From: Anthoceros angustus
Taxonomy: Eukaryota; Streptophyta; Anthocerotopsida; Anthocerotales; Anthocerotaceae
Assembly: GCA_010909165.1 (NCBI GenBank)
Contig: MU008160.1
Coordinates: forward strand, 1,550,001 to 1,614,000
DNA: 64,000 bases
Direction: 5' to 3'
Position numbers and translations under genes: made by a program. Under the pieces are notes generated by a model. It searched no databases and was not told the DNA's origin. It was given only the letters and a program-made list of their open reading frames with translations. The first letter of the stretch is position 1; the number at the start of each line of letters is the position of its first letter. Positions 51,691 to 62,134 of this stretch are shown piece by piece.

Positions 51691-54325
51691 TCAATCGCAG
51701 CAGCTTGCATCTCCGTGAATCAAGTTCCTCCACAAACACATCATGAGCCGAGGCGTTTGGTAGTGGGCGCTGTAGTAGTCAGGAACACAACCTGCCTGGC
51801 AGAACCTTTTCTCGTCTCTTATCTCTACTTTTTTCTGCTGATGAAACTCCGCGACCCACATGCCCATGGCTACGTCCTCCATTTTGAACAGCTGCATTAC
51901 AAGGGAAATTAAGTACTGACCACGACGGCCGAAGTGTGAAGGAGAGGCAAGAAGCATAAGAAGTTACCGTAAGGTTGCCCTCAGATTGTTGCTTTACTGT
52001 ATAGTGTGCGATGTCAGAGGATATTATATATCCCGGCCCGTTAGCGTATGGCGGATAGACGTCTCCAGACCATTCCTGTAACACGTCTCAACGTCAGCAA
52101 GGAAAGGGGGAATGCTTCGGAATCTGGATACTTCAAAGCAATGCTGTTGCACGTCGCGTACCTCGTATGTAACTGCCCATTTGCCACCTCGAAGGACTTC
52201 GTGGTAGTAGTTCATGCTCCCAATGTACACACTTTTGCCGGGAGGTACATTTCTCACCAGGCTTAGGATGGCTTCGACCTGTATGAATGTGTCGTCATCA
52301 CATTTCATGATGTACTGGGCCAGAAAATTTTCCACCTGAAAGAAGGTGACCATCAGTATTAATCCACAAGACGTACAAGCTTATCAGTAAGGAATCACAA
52401 GCACATCCTAGTATTATCACATGCGGTTAGTATTATCAAGTAATACTAACCGCATGTTCGCAAATGGCGTAAGTCTTCAGCACCACCAGCGGATAGCTAT
52501 CCATAAAGGGCACAATGACAATGTCGCCGTAAAAATTTGCTTCCTTTACAAGTTGGGCATTGGTAACTTGATCTGCATCCTGCAACACCCAGAGATATCA
52601 GAGTCTGGAACCCTGCAACTAGGGGAACACTGCAGCAGCGCCCAACAGGAATCCTGCTCACCAAACTAACAAAAAACCGAGCAACCACTGAAGAATCTTG
52701 TACAGATTTTGACTGCATCCATGTTTTGCGAACCGCCATCCTTTCAATGAAGTGGTCACTGCGAGACATAACGCCGATGAACAGTTCGGTAGGTCCTTCC
52801 GAAACTTGGGGCGCCTTATACTTAGCAGACCACTCTTCGAGGAGCTGCAAGGATGAAAACGTGGGGTACGAGGTAGGCAAGTCTACAACGGATACTGAAT
52901 CAATATCGATGTCCCCACCCACAGAAAGTCCTGTTGCCTCTTCCACAACAAAACTCTGCAGAAAACACACGAGCCTCAGAATGGGATTGTCACCTACAGT
53001 CGCAAAGGACACGAAAAGATATAGGTTGCCACTTTCTTACGGGGCGGTAAGGAACAGAGGAAATATGCCGCCCATTCACCATCACATGGTACCCCTGATA
53101 TCCAGCCCTGAGGGTAAGCGAAAAATCTCGATTCTCAATGAAAGGAAACTTCCATTCTGCTGGTGTCTTGGTCCCCCGAATCCACTCAGGCCACGAGGAA
53201 ATCTTCTCTTCAGACAGACTGACCTGATCGTCAGCCCATGGTTCACAAGTGAGGTACCCTTCCACTGCACACAGAAAGCCATCTTCCTCTCATCTCCTGT
53301 AACCCACAGAACAGAGAAGCATGTCCGCACCCTCCAGAGCAAGCTCACAAACAGCATGCTGCAATACCTCTCGGCTCGCTGTCCTCAGAAGAGGCTGTTC
53401 CATCACACCGCTGGGCATTCCCCCACTGCCCACGGTAGCAAGAGTTATGCTCAATAACAGGCTTCTGACTCCAGTCACCCCTCACACGCGGGTTCAAGTG
53501 CAAGATCCTTGGAACCTCCTCATCATTATGTGCCAACCCTAACCCAAGCAGGTCCACAAAAAACTGAGAAATAGGAACGCTCTTCTCATCCTTCCTCCCA
53601 ATAGTCGACGAGTGCTCGACATGAGCTTCTCGAGGCCTCCCCTCAATAGTGATGGCCGACCCAAAAATAAGCCCGCAAGGCAGCAGCATCGTGTTCCCCG
53701 CCTGCCCAAGTTCCCACCCAGACATCTTTCGACTCGGTAGACAAACCTCCTTCTCACTCGGCAGAGGCTCCCGTGCTTCCCCAAAGCCCCCATCATTCGC
53801 CAACAGCTGCTGCAATTCCTCCCACTTCTTCGCACCCGCAGCAAACGCAGCCTTCGCCTGCTCCTCCAAACCCCGATACGAATCCCGGTTATCCTTAGCT
53901 AACGACACTGACTGAGGCATGCCTACTTCAGCCTTCCTCCTACGCCTCGTCCTCGGAGGCCTACCCGGATGCACCACATACCGATTCTCAAACGTTTTCA
54001 CCACCTTCACCGTGGCACCCCCAGGAGACACCTCCCCACTCCCACTCCCTCCTACCAAGGCCTCATCATCATCTAGCCTCAGTGGCTCCACCACCTCCAA
54101 AGTCACATCCAAAGGATAAAGATCCCTCCTCAAAGAAACCGGGCTCGGCTGAAACAAATGCTGAAACTGATACACCAGCATGCATAGCAAGACAAGAAAA
54201 AACACAACTCCAGCCCTCTGCCGTGCCACTCTCCAACTCCTGACCGAGTGTCCCCTGTCCCTCCTCGTCACCCTCCCCCCTAAAAGCCCTAAAAACCTAC
54301 CCATCAACTCCCACACTTCCAGCAT
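51691..54325 (-). CDS. GT31 beta-galactosyltransferase with galectin-type domain (Hyp-O-galactosyltransferase-like)
   Basis: Golgi enzyme; plant galectin-domain GT31 members (GALT) add the first galactose to hydroxyproline of arabinogalactan proteins. Minus-strand exons: 54325-53368, 53288-53041, 52955-52662, 52579-52451, 52335-52162, 52075-51968, 51891-51691, all in phase, 703 residues. The membrane anchor is at 38-56 ([20 protein letters not shown]). A galectin-like domain spans about 205-415 ([40 protein letters not shown]). The catalytic half has [45 protein letters not shown], the metal-binding IMKCDDDTF (DDD at about 556-558), [36 protein letters not shown] and [10 protein letters not shown]. 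The ATG at 54325 is the first in frame. Exon 2's acceptor (GATGAG) is weak, though the join is forced by frame. The intron-4 donor sits in a perfect hairpin. Confidence 0.93.
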
Positions 54326-55730
54326 CACACAAGCCACCTCCTCTTCCTCACTTCCTCACTTCCTCACTTCCACAAATCAAGCTCCCTGGCCTCATGATTC
54401 GCATCACATCACCACCAGAAAACCCCTTCACACTCCTCAGCTCCAATCAGAACAGTCTCAACCACATGACAGATCCCATATACGCAACGCTTCCAACTCC
54501 CAATTGTCCAATTGCTGTCAGCAACACAGTCATAACCGTCGTCGGTTCCTGCCACTGCAGCTCCAATCTGCTTCCTCCGCAATTCCTCAAACTGGACTAA
54601 AGAATCAGTGTCCGTCTGCTGCGGCCCTGGAGCACCATCCGGCTACCAGGGCAAGTCTCCAATTCCCGGGTCCCCAGCTGACGGCCGAAGAAGGTGAGTG
54701 CAGAAAAAAAGTCCTCAACACCTCGGCGAGCTACATTGAAACTGCCGATTCCGTCCAAGTACAAAAGTAGTAGAGGCAAAAGGGGCCTCCTTCTTTTGCT
54801 TTCTTGCTTCCGCATCGGGAATGGGAGGCGACACCCCACCTCGTTATGCTGTCCCGCGCACGACCAGATGCATTTTAAATGCCGACCACGAACCTGTATT
54901 TGGCATGTGACGCCTTCACCATGTAGTCCCGCACTCTCATGTATCACTGAAAAGGTAGTATATTCACTTTTTAATATAAATTATATTCTTGTTTATTGAA
55001 CAGGGAGTCATGAGAACTCATGTGCCATACAACCGTTTGCAAAGAGGCGGGTTTTGGTGACATGAAGTCCAAAACGATCCCATAGAACCAAACTTCTCAA
55101 TTATACACATGATGTCATTTATGGAACGACTAAAGAGAGGTTGTCCAACAAGTATTATCTTTCGGTGTGGTATCCAAGATATAACAAGTCGGTAATACAA
55201 GACCACAAAATGGAGAAGGGAAAACTTTGTGTTGTGTGCCTTCGAAAATGATATACCTAGCATGTGTTTAAAGGGATGGATCGATGACTTTCTTGGTTTT
55301 CCACTTTCTGATATCTTTGCTGTCCTTGCTATCTCTGCATTTTCAACTGTCCAATTTGGGGACTCAAAATTACTTACTCATTGCTAGTTTCTAGAGAATA
55401 TCATTATTTAAATTTTATTTTTTTATAAATTTATATAAGAATTAAATTACACCACATAAGTCGACATGATAGACTGCCTCGCCGGTAAAGAACATCCAAA
55501 ATGTTGGGGAAGAGTTGGTGGGATGGAAGATTAACAGAGAGAACAATCTATTGTAAAAATAGAAACGCACTCAGCATTCAGCGTGTCAGGACACATTAGT
55601 GAGATGCATTATTTTATGTTTCGTTACTTCGTTAGGGAGCATGATACCTTTTCATCTTGAACCGTCATACCTATTCATGGACAAAGACTCTTAATTGTTC
55701 AGCTTTGTTAATCAAGTTGTTACGTTGCAA
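54326..55730. other. 5' flank of GT31 and AT-rich intergenic
   Basis: No gene recognised. The left part (to about 54700) should contain the GT31 leader; it has a CTTCCTCA triplication at 54351-54370. From 54950 it is AT-rich. Sequence just before 55741 is the likely 5' LTR of the Copia element, but its left edge was not found. Confidence 0.4.
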
Positions 55731-58384
55731 AACCTCATGATGGTATAAGAGCATGGATGCTGATCATTGCAGTCCTTCCTGTTCACGATGGTCCGTAGGA
55801 GGCACGCTCCACCAACGAGATTGTTGGGGGTGGTAGCTCACCACGACCAGCCAAAAGGATTGCTCTTAACCAGGACTCTTGCAGATTCGTGTGGCAGTAC
55901 AGAGGCACACAAGTCATGATACCGCCTTCAAACCCTACATCTCGTTTCCAACAACACGAAGTCAGAAGTAATCAATCAATTGGAAGAATAGAAGACATTT
56001 TGGAGGAATTAGCAAATGAACAGAGTTGGTTCTTCACTCATCTGGAATTAAGAATCGCTATATCGAGATGAGCATCGAACAAGTTCTTCAAGTGATCACA
56101 TGCCTTGACAGATTATGAGAGGAAATCCAAGTTTTTCATTACCTTGAGCATCCTCCCTTGGATTGATCGCCTACAATATGTGAAACGATGCATTGCGAGT
56201 CTAAATAAATATCTGATGGCTTGCTTGCAAGGGTAGAGGATGTCTTACACCCTTCTCTTGCCCAACAACCACCAACAAGAATTCTCAGCAAGTTGTTAGG
56301 AAGACTCTCCAAGAACACAATTGCCTAAGAACAGCCTCCTCGAATCTGAGCCCAAACCATGGGTACCGCAGTAAATAACTACAACCCTACATCAAAGAAC
56401 GAGATCGATTTAACGGCTCAGACTATGATACTTGGGTTCTCTGTATGTCATCCATCCTGGATGAGGCTGACCTTGTAGGGTTGGTGATTGGCACAGAACC
56501 AGAAGTTGACCCTGAATGCTGCAGGCTCAAATCAAGCGGATGTTGATGCCTGGAAAAAGAAAGACAAAAAGGCAAAGAAGCTTATTCTTGCTGGGCTTGA
56601 GTGACCCATGCTACCAGGTAGATGAGACAGCCATCGCAGAACAGGCTTGGAATCGACTTTCCAACCTCTACCAAGCAGAAGACTTGGGAACTATAGTGGC
56701 AGCAGTCCGCAACATATTTTCCTTGCAAATGAAAGAAACCGACACCATCCAAAGCCATATTTCCTAGTTCAGAACTGCCCGCTCCAAGATGGCAAGTGCA
56801 GGCTGGAAGATTACTGAAGTTGAGGCGACAGCAGTGTTCTTGATGACACTCCCTTCTAGCTATAATGACTTCATCACATCACAAAACCCTAGGATTCGTG
56901 ACGCACGACGCCAACTTAAAGCAGGGACACCGAAATCTAAGCTTAAGAAACAAGTCAAGGGAATGCTCACTGAGGTACTTTCTGCTTTCATTCAAGATAG
57001 CACAACAAGGGGAGGGCCAGCACCTCAAGATCTAACCGTATCATGTTTGTTAGACGTGGTCGAGGTCGAGGGCGTCCTTACCGTCCTCAATATTGTGATA
57101 GGTCACAAAGCCGTCCATCCTAATCTCCCATGATGCCAGGTGAGGCAATCACATGTGTTTATCTAGCAGTGGTTACAATATTTGCAAAGGAGTTAGTTGA
57201 CCTCTGAGGCATACAAGATGCCCTTTTCCTGCAATCATTTTCCCAGTGGCCTGGTATGCCACACCAATTGCAATTACCAGCTTTTCTCCTATTGTTGTAT
57301 TCAAGTAGTCTACCTCACTCGAAATCCTGTTGATCACCATGGCTGGTACTTGGATTCATGTGCCTCTATGTACATATGCCACACTAAATCGTTCTTTGCT
57401 ACCTTTGAAGCAATATCATTAGATACCTTTGTGCTATTGGGAGATGACTCTGGCGTGAGACTAGCTGGAACAGGCTCAGTTCCTCTAACACTTGTGGACA
57501 CCACACAAGTTACTTTACTCAACGTGTTCCATGTCCCGGTCATGGTGAAAAATCTGATCTCCGGTGCCTTGTTAATGAAGATGCAGATGTTTTCACTTGT
57601 TTTTGATTAACAGTGTCTCTCTGGATAGGAGTTATTTTCCATTAAAAGGGTTTGGGTCCCTAAAGACCAAAAAACGGCCTCCAAAAATGGGCCAAAATGC
57701 ATCATCTTTAGCAAAACCACTCTTTAGACATAAATTGAAAGACACTGACCATGTTAATTTTTCGCGAACACTTACGCTAACAGGGTTTAAGTTGAAGAAG
57801 GTTTGCGGATTTCACCTTCACAAGGAAAGGATTTCAAGGATTTATAACAGGTGCTAGGAATCCTAAACACCTCTTTCGTAGGCGACAGTACTTCCTAGCA
57901 GGGTGAATAGGAGGCAAACCAAACCAAACTGGTCCAGCAAGCTAAACTGCGCCGGAAGTCCGGCGCAACCAAGCAACTCGCAAGCCGAAAAGAAGCAACT
58001 GTGTCGGACGTTCAACACAATTGTGAGAGAATATTAATTGATAGCCCGATCATAGCCATCTCGAGAGGAACAAACTACGACTCTAGAAAGTAGAGCTGGA
58101 CGTCTGGTGCACTATGAGTACACAATCATGGGATCTCCATTGTTAGAGTGAAAAACAGAGGAAGGAATTGGAGCAATGCGCCAGACGTATGGCACATTGG
58201 CGCGAGTCTGTTGAAGCCTGCGCCGGACGCCTTTTCTGGAGACCCCAATCTTGTGGGCGTCCAGCACGGTGAAAGTGGTGGAGTGGATGCGCCGGACGTC
58301 TAACGATATGTATATCTATTATTTCTATCTACATTAGAAGCATCCGCTTAGTAAAGGTGTAGATAGACCAAGTGGCATAAGAAC

Positions 58385-58830
58385 TCGAGGGCTAAGCACT
58401 CTTGGGTTGGATCAGTACTGGGATAGGGTGCTGTTTTTGGTGCTTTGAGAAACTCCAAGCTTCAGCACTCTTGGGTCGAATCAGTACTAGGATGGGGTGC
58501 TTGTTTTTTGTGCTTTGAGAACTTAGGATTCAACACTCTTGGATCGGATAAGTGTTAGTACTAAGATAGGGTGCTTGTTTTTGGTGCTTTAAGAACTCCA
58601 GGGTTCAGCACTCTTGGGTAGGATCAGTACTAGGATAGAGTGCTTGTTTTTGGTGCTTTGAGAACTCAGGGTTCAGCACTCTTGGGTCGGATAAGTACGA
58701 GGACGGTTTGCTTCTTTTTGGTGTTTTGAAAACTTTGTAAGAACTCCACTGTTAAGCAGCCTAGGGGCGAATCAGTACCGGGATGGGGTGTTGATTTTTA
58801 ATGGTTTGAAAAATTTGTAAATCATCCCGG
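58385..58830. repeat. Minisatellite, 68-76 bp unit, about 6 copies
   Basis: CACTCT starts at 58397, 58466, 58534, 58609 and 58677, with a weaker unit near 58750. The consensus includes CACTCTTGGGTCGGATCAGT, ACTAGGATAGGGTGCTTG and TTTTTGGTGCTTTGAGAACT. Unit length varies through small indels. Confidence 0.88.
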
Positions 58831-59202
58831 TATCTAGGCGTAAAATCATGAATATTATTTTTGAAAATCATTTGTTGGTTGACGTTATGTTCCCACATTC
58901 GCTTTGCATACAACATGTAAAATCTTTTCGGCCTTACTTTATGTGCCCCTACCGATGACTTGCAACTGGATCTTTTCGATTGGTGTACCAATTGTCCGGC
59001 TCATTCGAGTTTAATGCATGTATAGATGCATGGGCCTTGGTTTCTAGATGAGCTACATTTTCCAAAATTGGACATGTATAATGGTGGTTTCTGATGGCCA
59101 ACCTTTTGAAGATGACAATGTTTCACAATGTTTTGCAGAGAAGCAAGAAAATAAAGAGAATACATGATTTATCCTTGAGTAATGAAAGCTTGTTGGATAC
59201 AG

Positions 59203-59745
59203 TCGAACACAAGTATAAGAGAGCATCTGCCTGGCCACTGCGAGCCCTAGTGAGACCCAGCGAGTATCTGAAGAAAGAGGGCTGATCGTCCTAGCTGGGA
59301 TTTTGACCAAATGGCTGAGTATTTCAGTGAGGCTCTGAAGGAGGACACATCTATGCCGTGATGCCACTAGTAGCGCAGCTAGGTGTTCAGAGACGAACTA
59401 TAGCTGAGCTTCGCCAAGAGATTTTGAATTTAAGATCGACTTGCACCATGTGCCACCCCTAATCTGATCGAACACAAGTATAAGAGAGCATCTGCCTGGC
59501 CACTGCGAGCCCTAGTGAGACCCAGCGAGTATCTGAAGAAAGAGGGCTGATCGTCCTAGCTGGGATTTTGACCAAATGGCTGAGTATTTCAGTGAGGCTC
59601 TGAAGGAGGACCTGTCTATGCCCACTGTGATGCCCACTACAGCTGTAGCGCAGCTAGGTGTTCAGAGACGAACTATAGCTGAGCTTCGCCAAGAGATTTT
59701 GAATTTAAGATCTGACTTGCACCATGTGCCACCCCTAATCTGATC
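59203..59745. repeat. 265-bp tandem duplication
   Basis: TCGAACACAAGTATAAGAGA occurs at 59203 and 59468. The two copies remain nearly identical through CACCATGTGCCACCCCTAAT. Copy 2 has about 13 extra bases (CCACTGTGATGCCCAC region). Confidence 0.93.
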
Positions 59746-60224
59746 AGCAAACTTGAAGCTTAGAAATGGCACTTGAGGCTGGGACATCCTAGCAATGGTC
59801 TCTTCAAACAGATTGTTGGCTCAAATTTATATCAGGAGCCACTTGGGCCTCTCCCAGAACCTCCATTTTGTGAGATTTGTGTTCTCTCCAACCAAAGGCA
59901 AGCTACTTTTCCTGAACACGAGCCAAATCAAAATAATTCAGTTCTAAAGCTAGTTCACTTTTGTGGTCCTATGAGCACCGCTTCCTTTGAAGGGGCTCAC
60001 TATTTTCTAACTCTCACTGATGATCATTTAAGAATATGCTTCACATGTTCCCTTGAACGTAAAAGTCAGAGCTTTAACACTTTTCGGACATGGTTGGCCA
60101 TGGTCGAGACACAGACCTTAGTAAAATTGCAGTGCTTGCACACTGACAATGGTGGGGAATTTACCTCGAATGAGTTTGCTGAATTTTGTGCAGACAAGGG
60201 CATTGTGCGGCAATACCGTACCCC

Positions 60225-60573
60225 GAGGGGTGGTTCAATAGGATAATGCCGAAATAATTTTTTTGAAAATAACCATTCAACATAAATATTTATATTTTTC
60301 AAAATTTCAACATTTATGAAAAATAATTCTATCAAATTTTAATATTTATTAAACTACATAGGTATATATATAATACTAATGGATATATATAGACCTCCCC
60401 TAAACAGGCTCTAATTTTTCATATCCCTAATTTTTCATATAAACCCTAGTTTCCTTGTTTTTGGCATCTTAAATTCATAAATTTTTATATATTCAACATT
60501 TTAAGTATAATAATTTCTAGATTTTCAAAATTTACTAATTTTAATTAATAATCACCGAATTACCCCTCGGGGT
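60225..60573. mobile_element. AT-rich insertion with inverted ends inside the copia integrase
   Basis: TACCGTACCCCGAGGGGT at about 60217-60234 is mirrored exactly by ACCCCTCGGGGTACGGTA at about 60564-60581. Between them lie about 330 bp of AT-rich non-coding DNA that splits the integrase between RQYRT and AYAPQQNG. This fits a small MITE. Because part of the palindrome is host sequence, the precise ends and target duplication are ambiguous. Confidence 0.6.
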
Positions 60574-60612
60574 ACGGTACACTATTGCTTATGCACCCCA
60601 ACAAAACGGTGT

Positions 60613-60790
60613 GCCTGAAAGATTAAATCAGACCCTGCAACGAATGCCTGAAAGATTAAATCAGACCCTGCAACGAATGGCTAGAGTCATGCTTAAACAC
60701 TATAAACCTGCAACGAATGGCTAGAGTCATGCTTAAACACTATAAACCTGCAACGAATGGCTAGAGTCATGCTTAAACACTCTAAACTTG
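60613..60790. repeat. Nested tandem duplications in integrase 3' part
   Basis: GCCTGAAAGATTAAATCAGA (with CCCTGCAACGAAT) is present twice, then CTGCAACGAATGGCTAGAGT (with CATGCTTAAACACTATAAAC) three times, with a strict 40-bp period. Copies are nearly perfect. Confidence 0.92.
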
Positions 60791-61190
60791 AACAACAGTG
60801 TTGGGCCGAGGCCATAGCTTTTGCCACCTACCTGGGGAATCGGCTTTCTTCCCGTTCGATTCAAGGTCAAACTCCTTATGAATTATGGACTTGCTCTAAA
60901 CCCTCTATCTGCTGCATATGCTTGGATACCAAAAGAAAAACGCAAGAAGCTCGACGATAGATCAAAGAAGCTCCTCTTTCTTGGCTATGGAGATGGGATC
61001 AAGGGCTACAATCTCTATGACCCTCTTTCAGGGACAGTGACTTATGCTCGCAGTGTTAAGCTCCTTGAAGACCCCTTCCATTATCCAGGCTATGTAAACC
61101 CCGTATATATCCGCTGGGTGAGGGGGGAGTCCCAAGTCACTCAAGCAACTCCATCCCTACCTACTCCACGCATACAACAAGATTGATTTT

Positions 61191-62134
61191 TGTACCCAAG
61201 TCTACTCAAGTCCACTCAAATCGATATCAATGTCGAATCGCTGTCGAGTGCCTAGGACCATGCTCTACCTGTTACGACGTTAGTAGATATGTACGTTTTT
61301 GGCACAGACCTGTCCACTTCCTTCTCACAGGCACCAGACATGTTTTTGTCTACCTCTCCACTATTGTCCTTTCCGCGTATGTACAAGCACTCTGGTCCAG
61401 TCTCCAGCACTCAGCTGGGCTCGAATAATTCGCCGAAACGGCAAGCACGGGCATCTCCACAGACGCCAAGCATGACAATTCGCGTACATGGAAACTACAA
61501 TGTGCAGAAATGGCAGCAATCGTGTTGGGCTTCACCTTTGCTTGCTGCCTGCTCAAGACAGAGAACATGGAGAACCTGAGAGGCTCGTCGGTCGATCCTT
61601 GGGCTGTCCATCGACAACCTCCTCACGAGCTCTCCCGGCTGGTGAAGTCAGAGTTATATAACTTCGAAAGCTTGCAAGCTTGCCCATATTGTTAGAGATT
61701 CAAGCCTCCTGGAACCATACTGGAATTCACGACCAGGTTCGTTCATAATCCCCCAGATTATGCAAAATTCAAGCATCTTGGAACCGTACTCGAATTCACG
61801 ACCAGGTTCGTTCATGGTCCTCCATATTATGCCAATCCAAAGAGTCTATACACGTAGCATTGTTAGTAGCTGTTGTCCCTTCTCTCTGCTGGCTGTGTTT
61901 AGCAAGATGGTTGTTCCTCGGCATTGGTACGAGTTTTGAGGCCGCCAGGGATCGAGTACGAGAGAGGCGTTGGATACCGCTGCTCCAAATTTAAACCTTC
62001 CGTCGGTAAAGGAAACTTGCTGTAAAACAGCTTCCTTTCCTGTTCCGGCCTTCCCTGTATAAGGGGAGTACAGGCGATTTGCTTGGTTAGGAAAGGAAGG
62101 GATCTCAAGAAAATTTGGTTTGAATTTGTGAGAG
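61191..62134. other. Spacer before OPT gene, with short direct duplication
   Basis: No gene recognised. A diverged duplication at about 61698-61757 and 61768-61828 shares GAATTCACGACCAGGTTCGT and flanking ATTCAAGC...TGGAACC. The OPT promoter and leader lie at the right end. Confidence 0.4.

Larger units (their letters stand above)
57610..59770. other. Non-coding sequence inserted between copia protease and integrase blocks
   Basis: About 2.1 kb with no copia coding text separates two domains that are normally close together. It carries repeated GCGCCGGACGTC-like motifs (57950-58300), a minisatellite (58385-58830) and a 265-bp tandem duplication. It looks like one or more later insertions, but I did not find clean ends. 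Confidence 0.5.
55741..61190 (+). mobile_element. Degenerate Ty1/copia retrotransposon with nested insertions
   Basis: A primer-binding site TGGTATAAGAGC (55741-55752; the usual plant copia form is TGGTATCAGAGC, complementary to initiator tRNA-Met) is followed by pieces in copia order. Gag-like text lies at about 56500-57000 (AWNRLSNLYQAEDLGTIVAA, ATAVFLMTLPSSYNDFITSQ). A protease-like segment lies at 57340-57600 (WYLDSCAS, then LLNVFHVPVMVKNLISG). Pre-integrase and integrase are at 59773-60240 (LRLGHPSNGL, CEICVLSNQRQATF, LTLTDDH, HTDNGGEFTSNEF). The integrase resumes at about 60585 (AYAPQQNGVPERLNQ). A following stretch reads KKLDDRSKKLLFLGYGDGIK. Stops and frameshifts separate all blocks. 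I found no reverse transcriptase or RNase H and no 3' LTR, so the element is dead and truncated. Confidence 0.85.
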
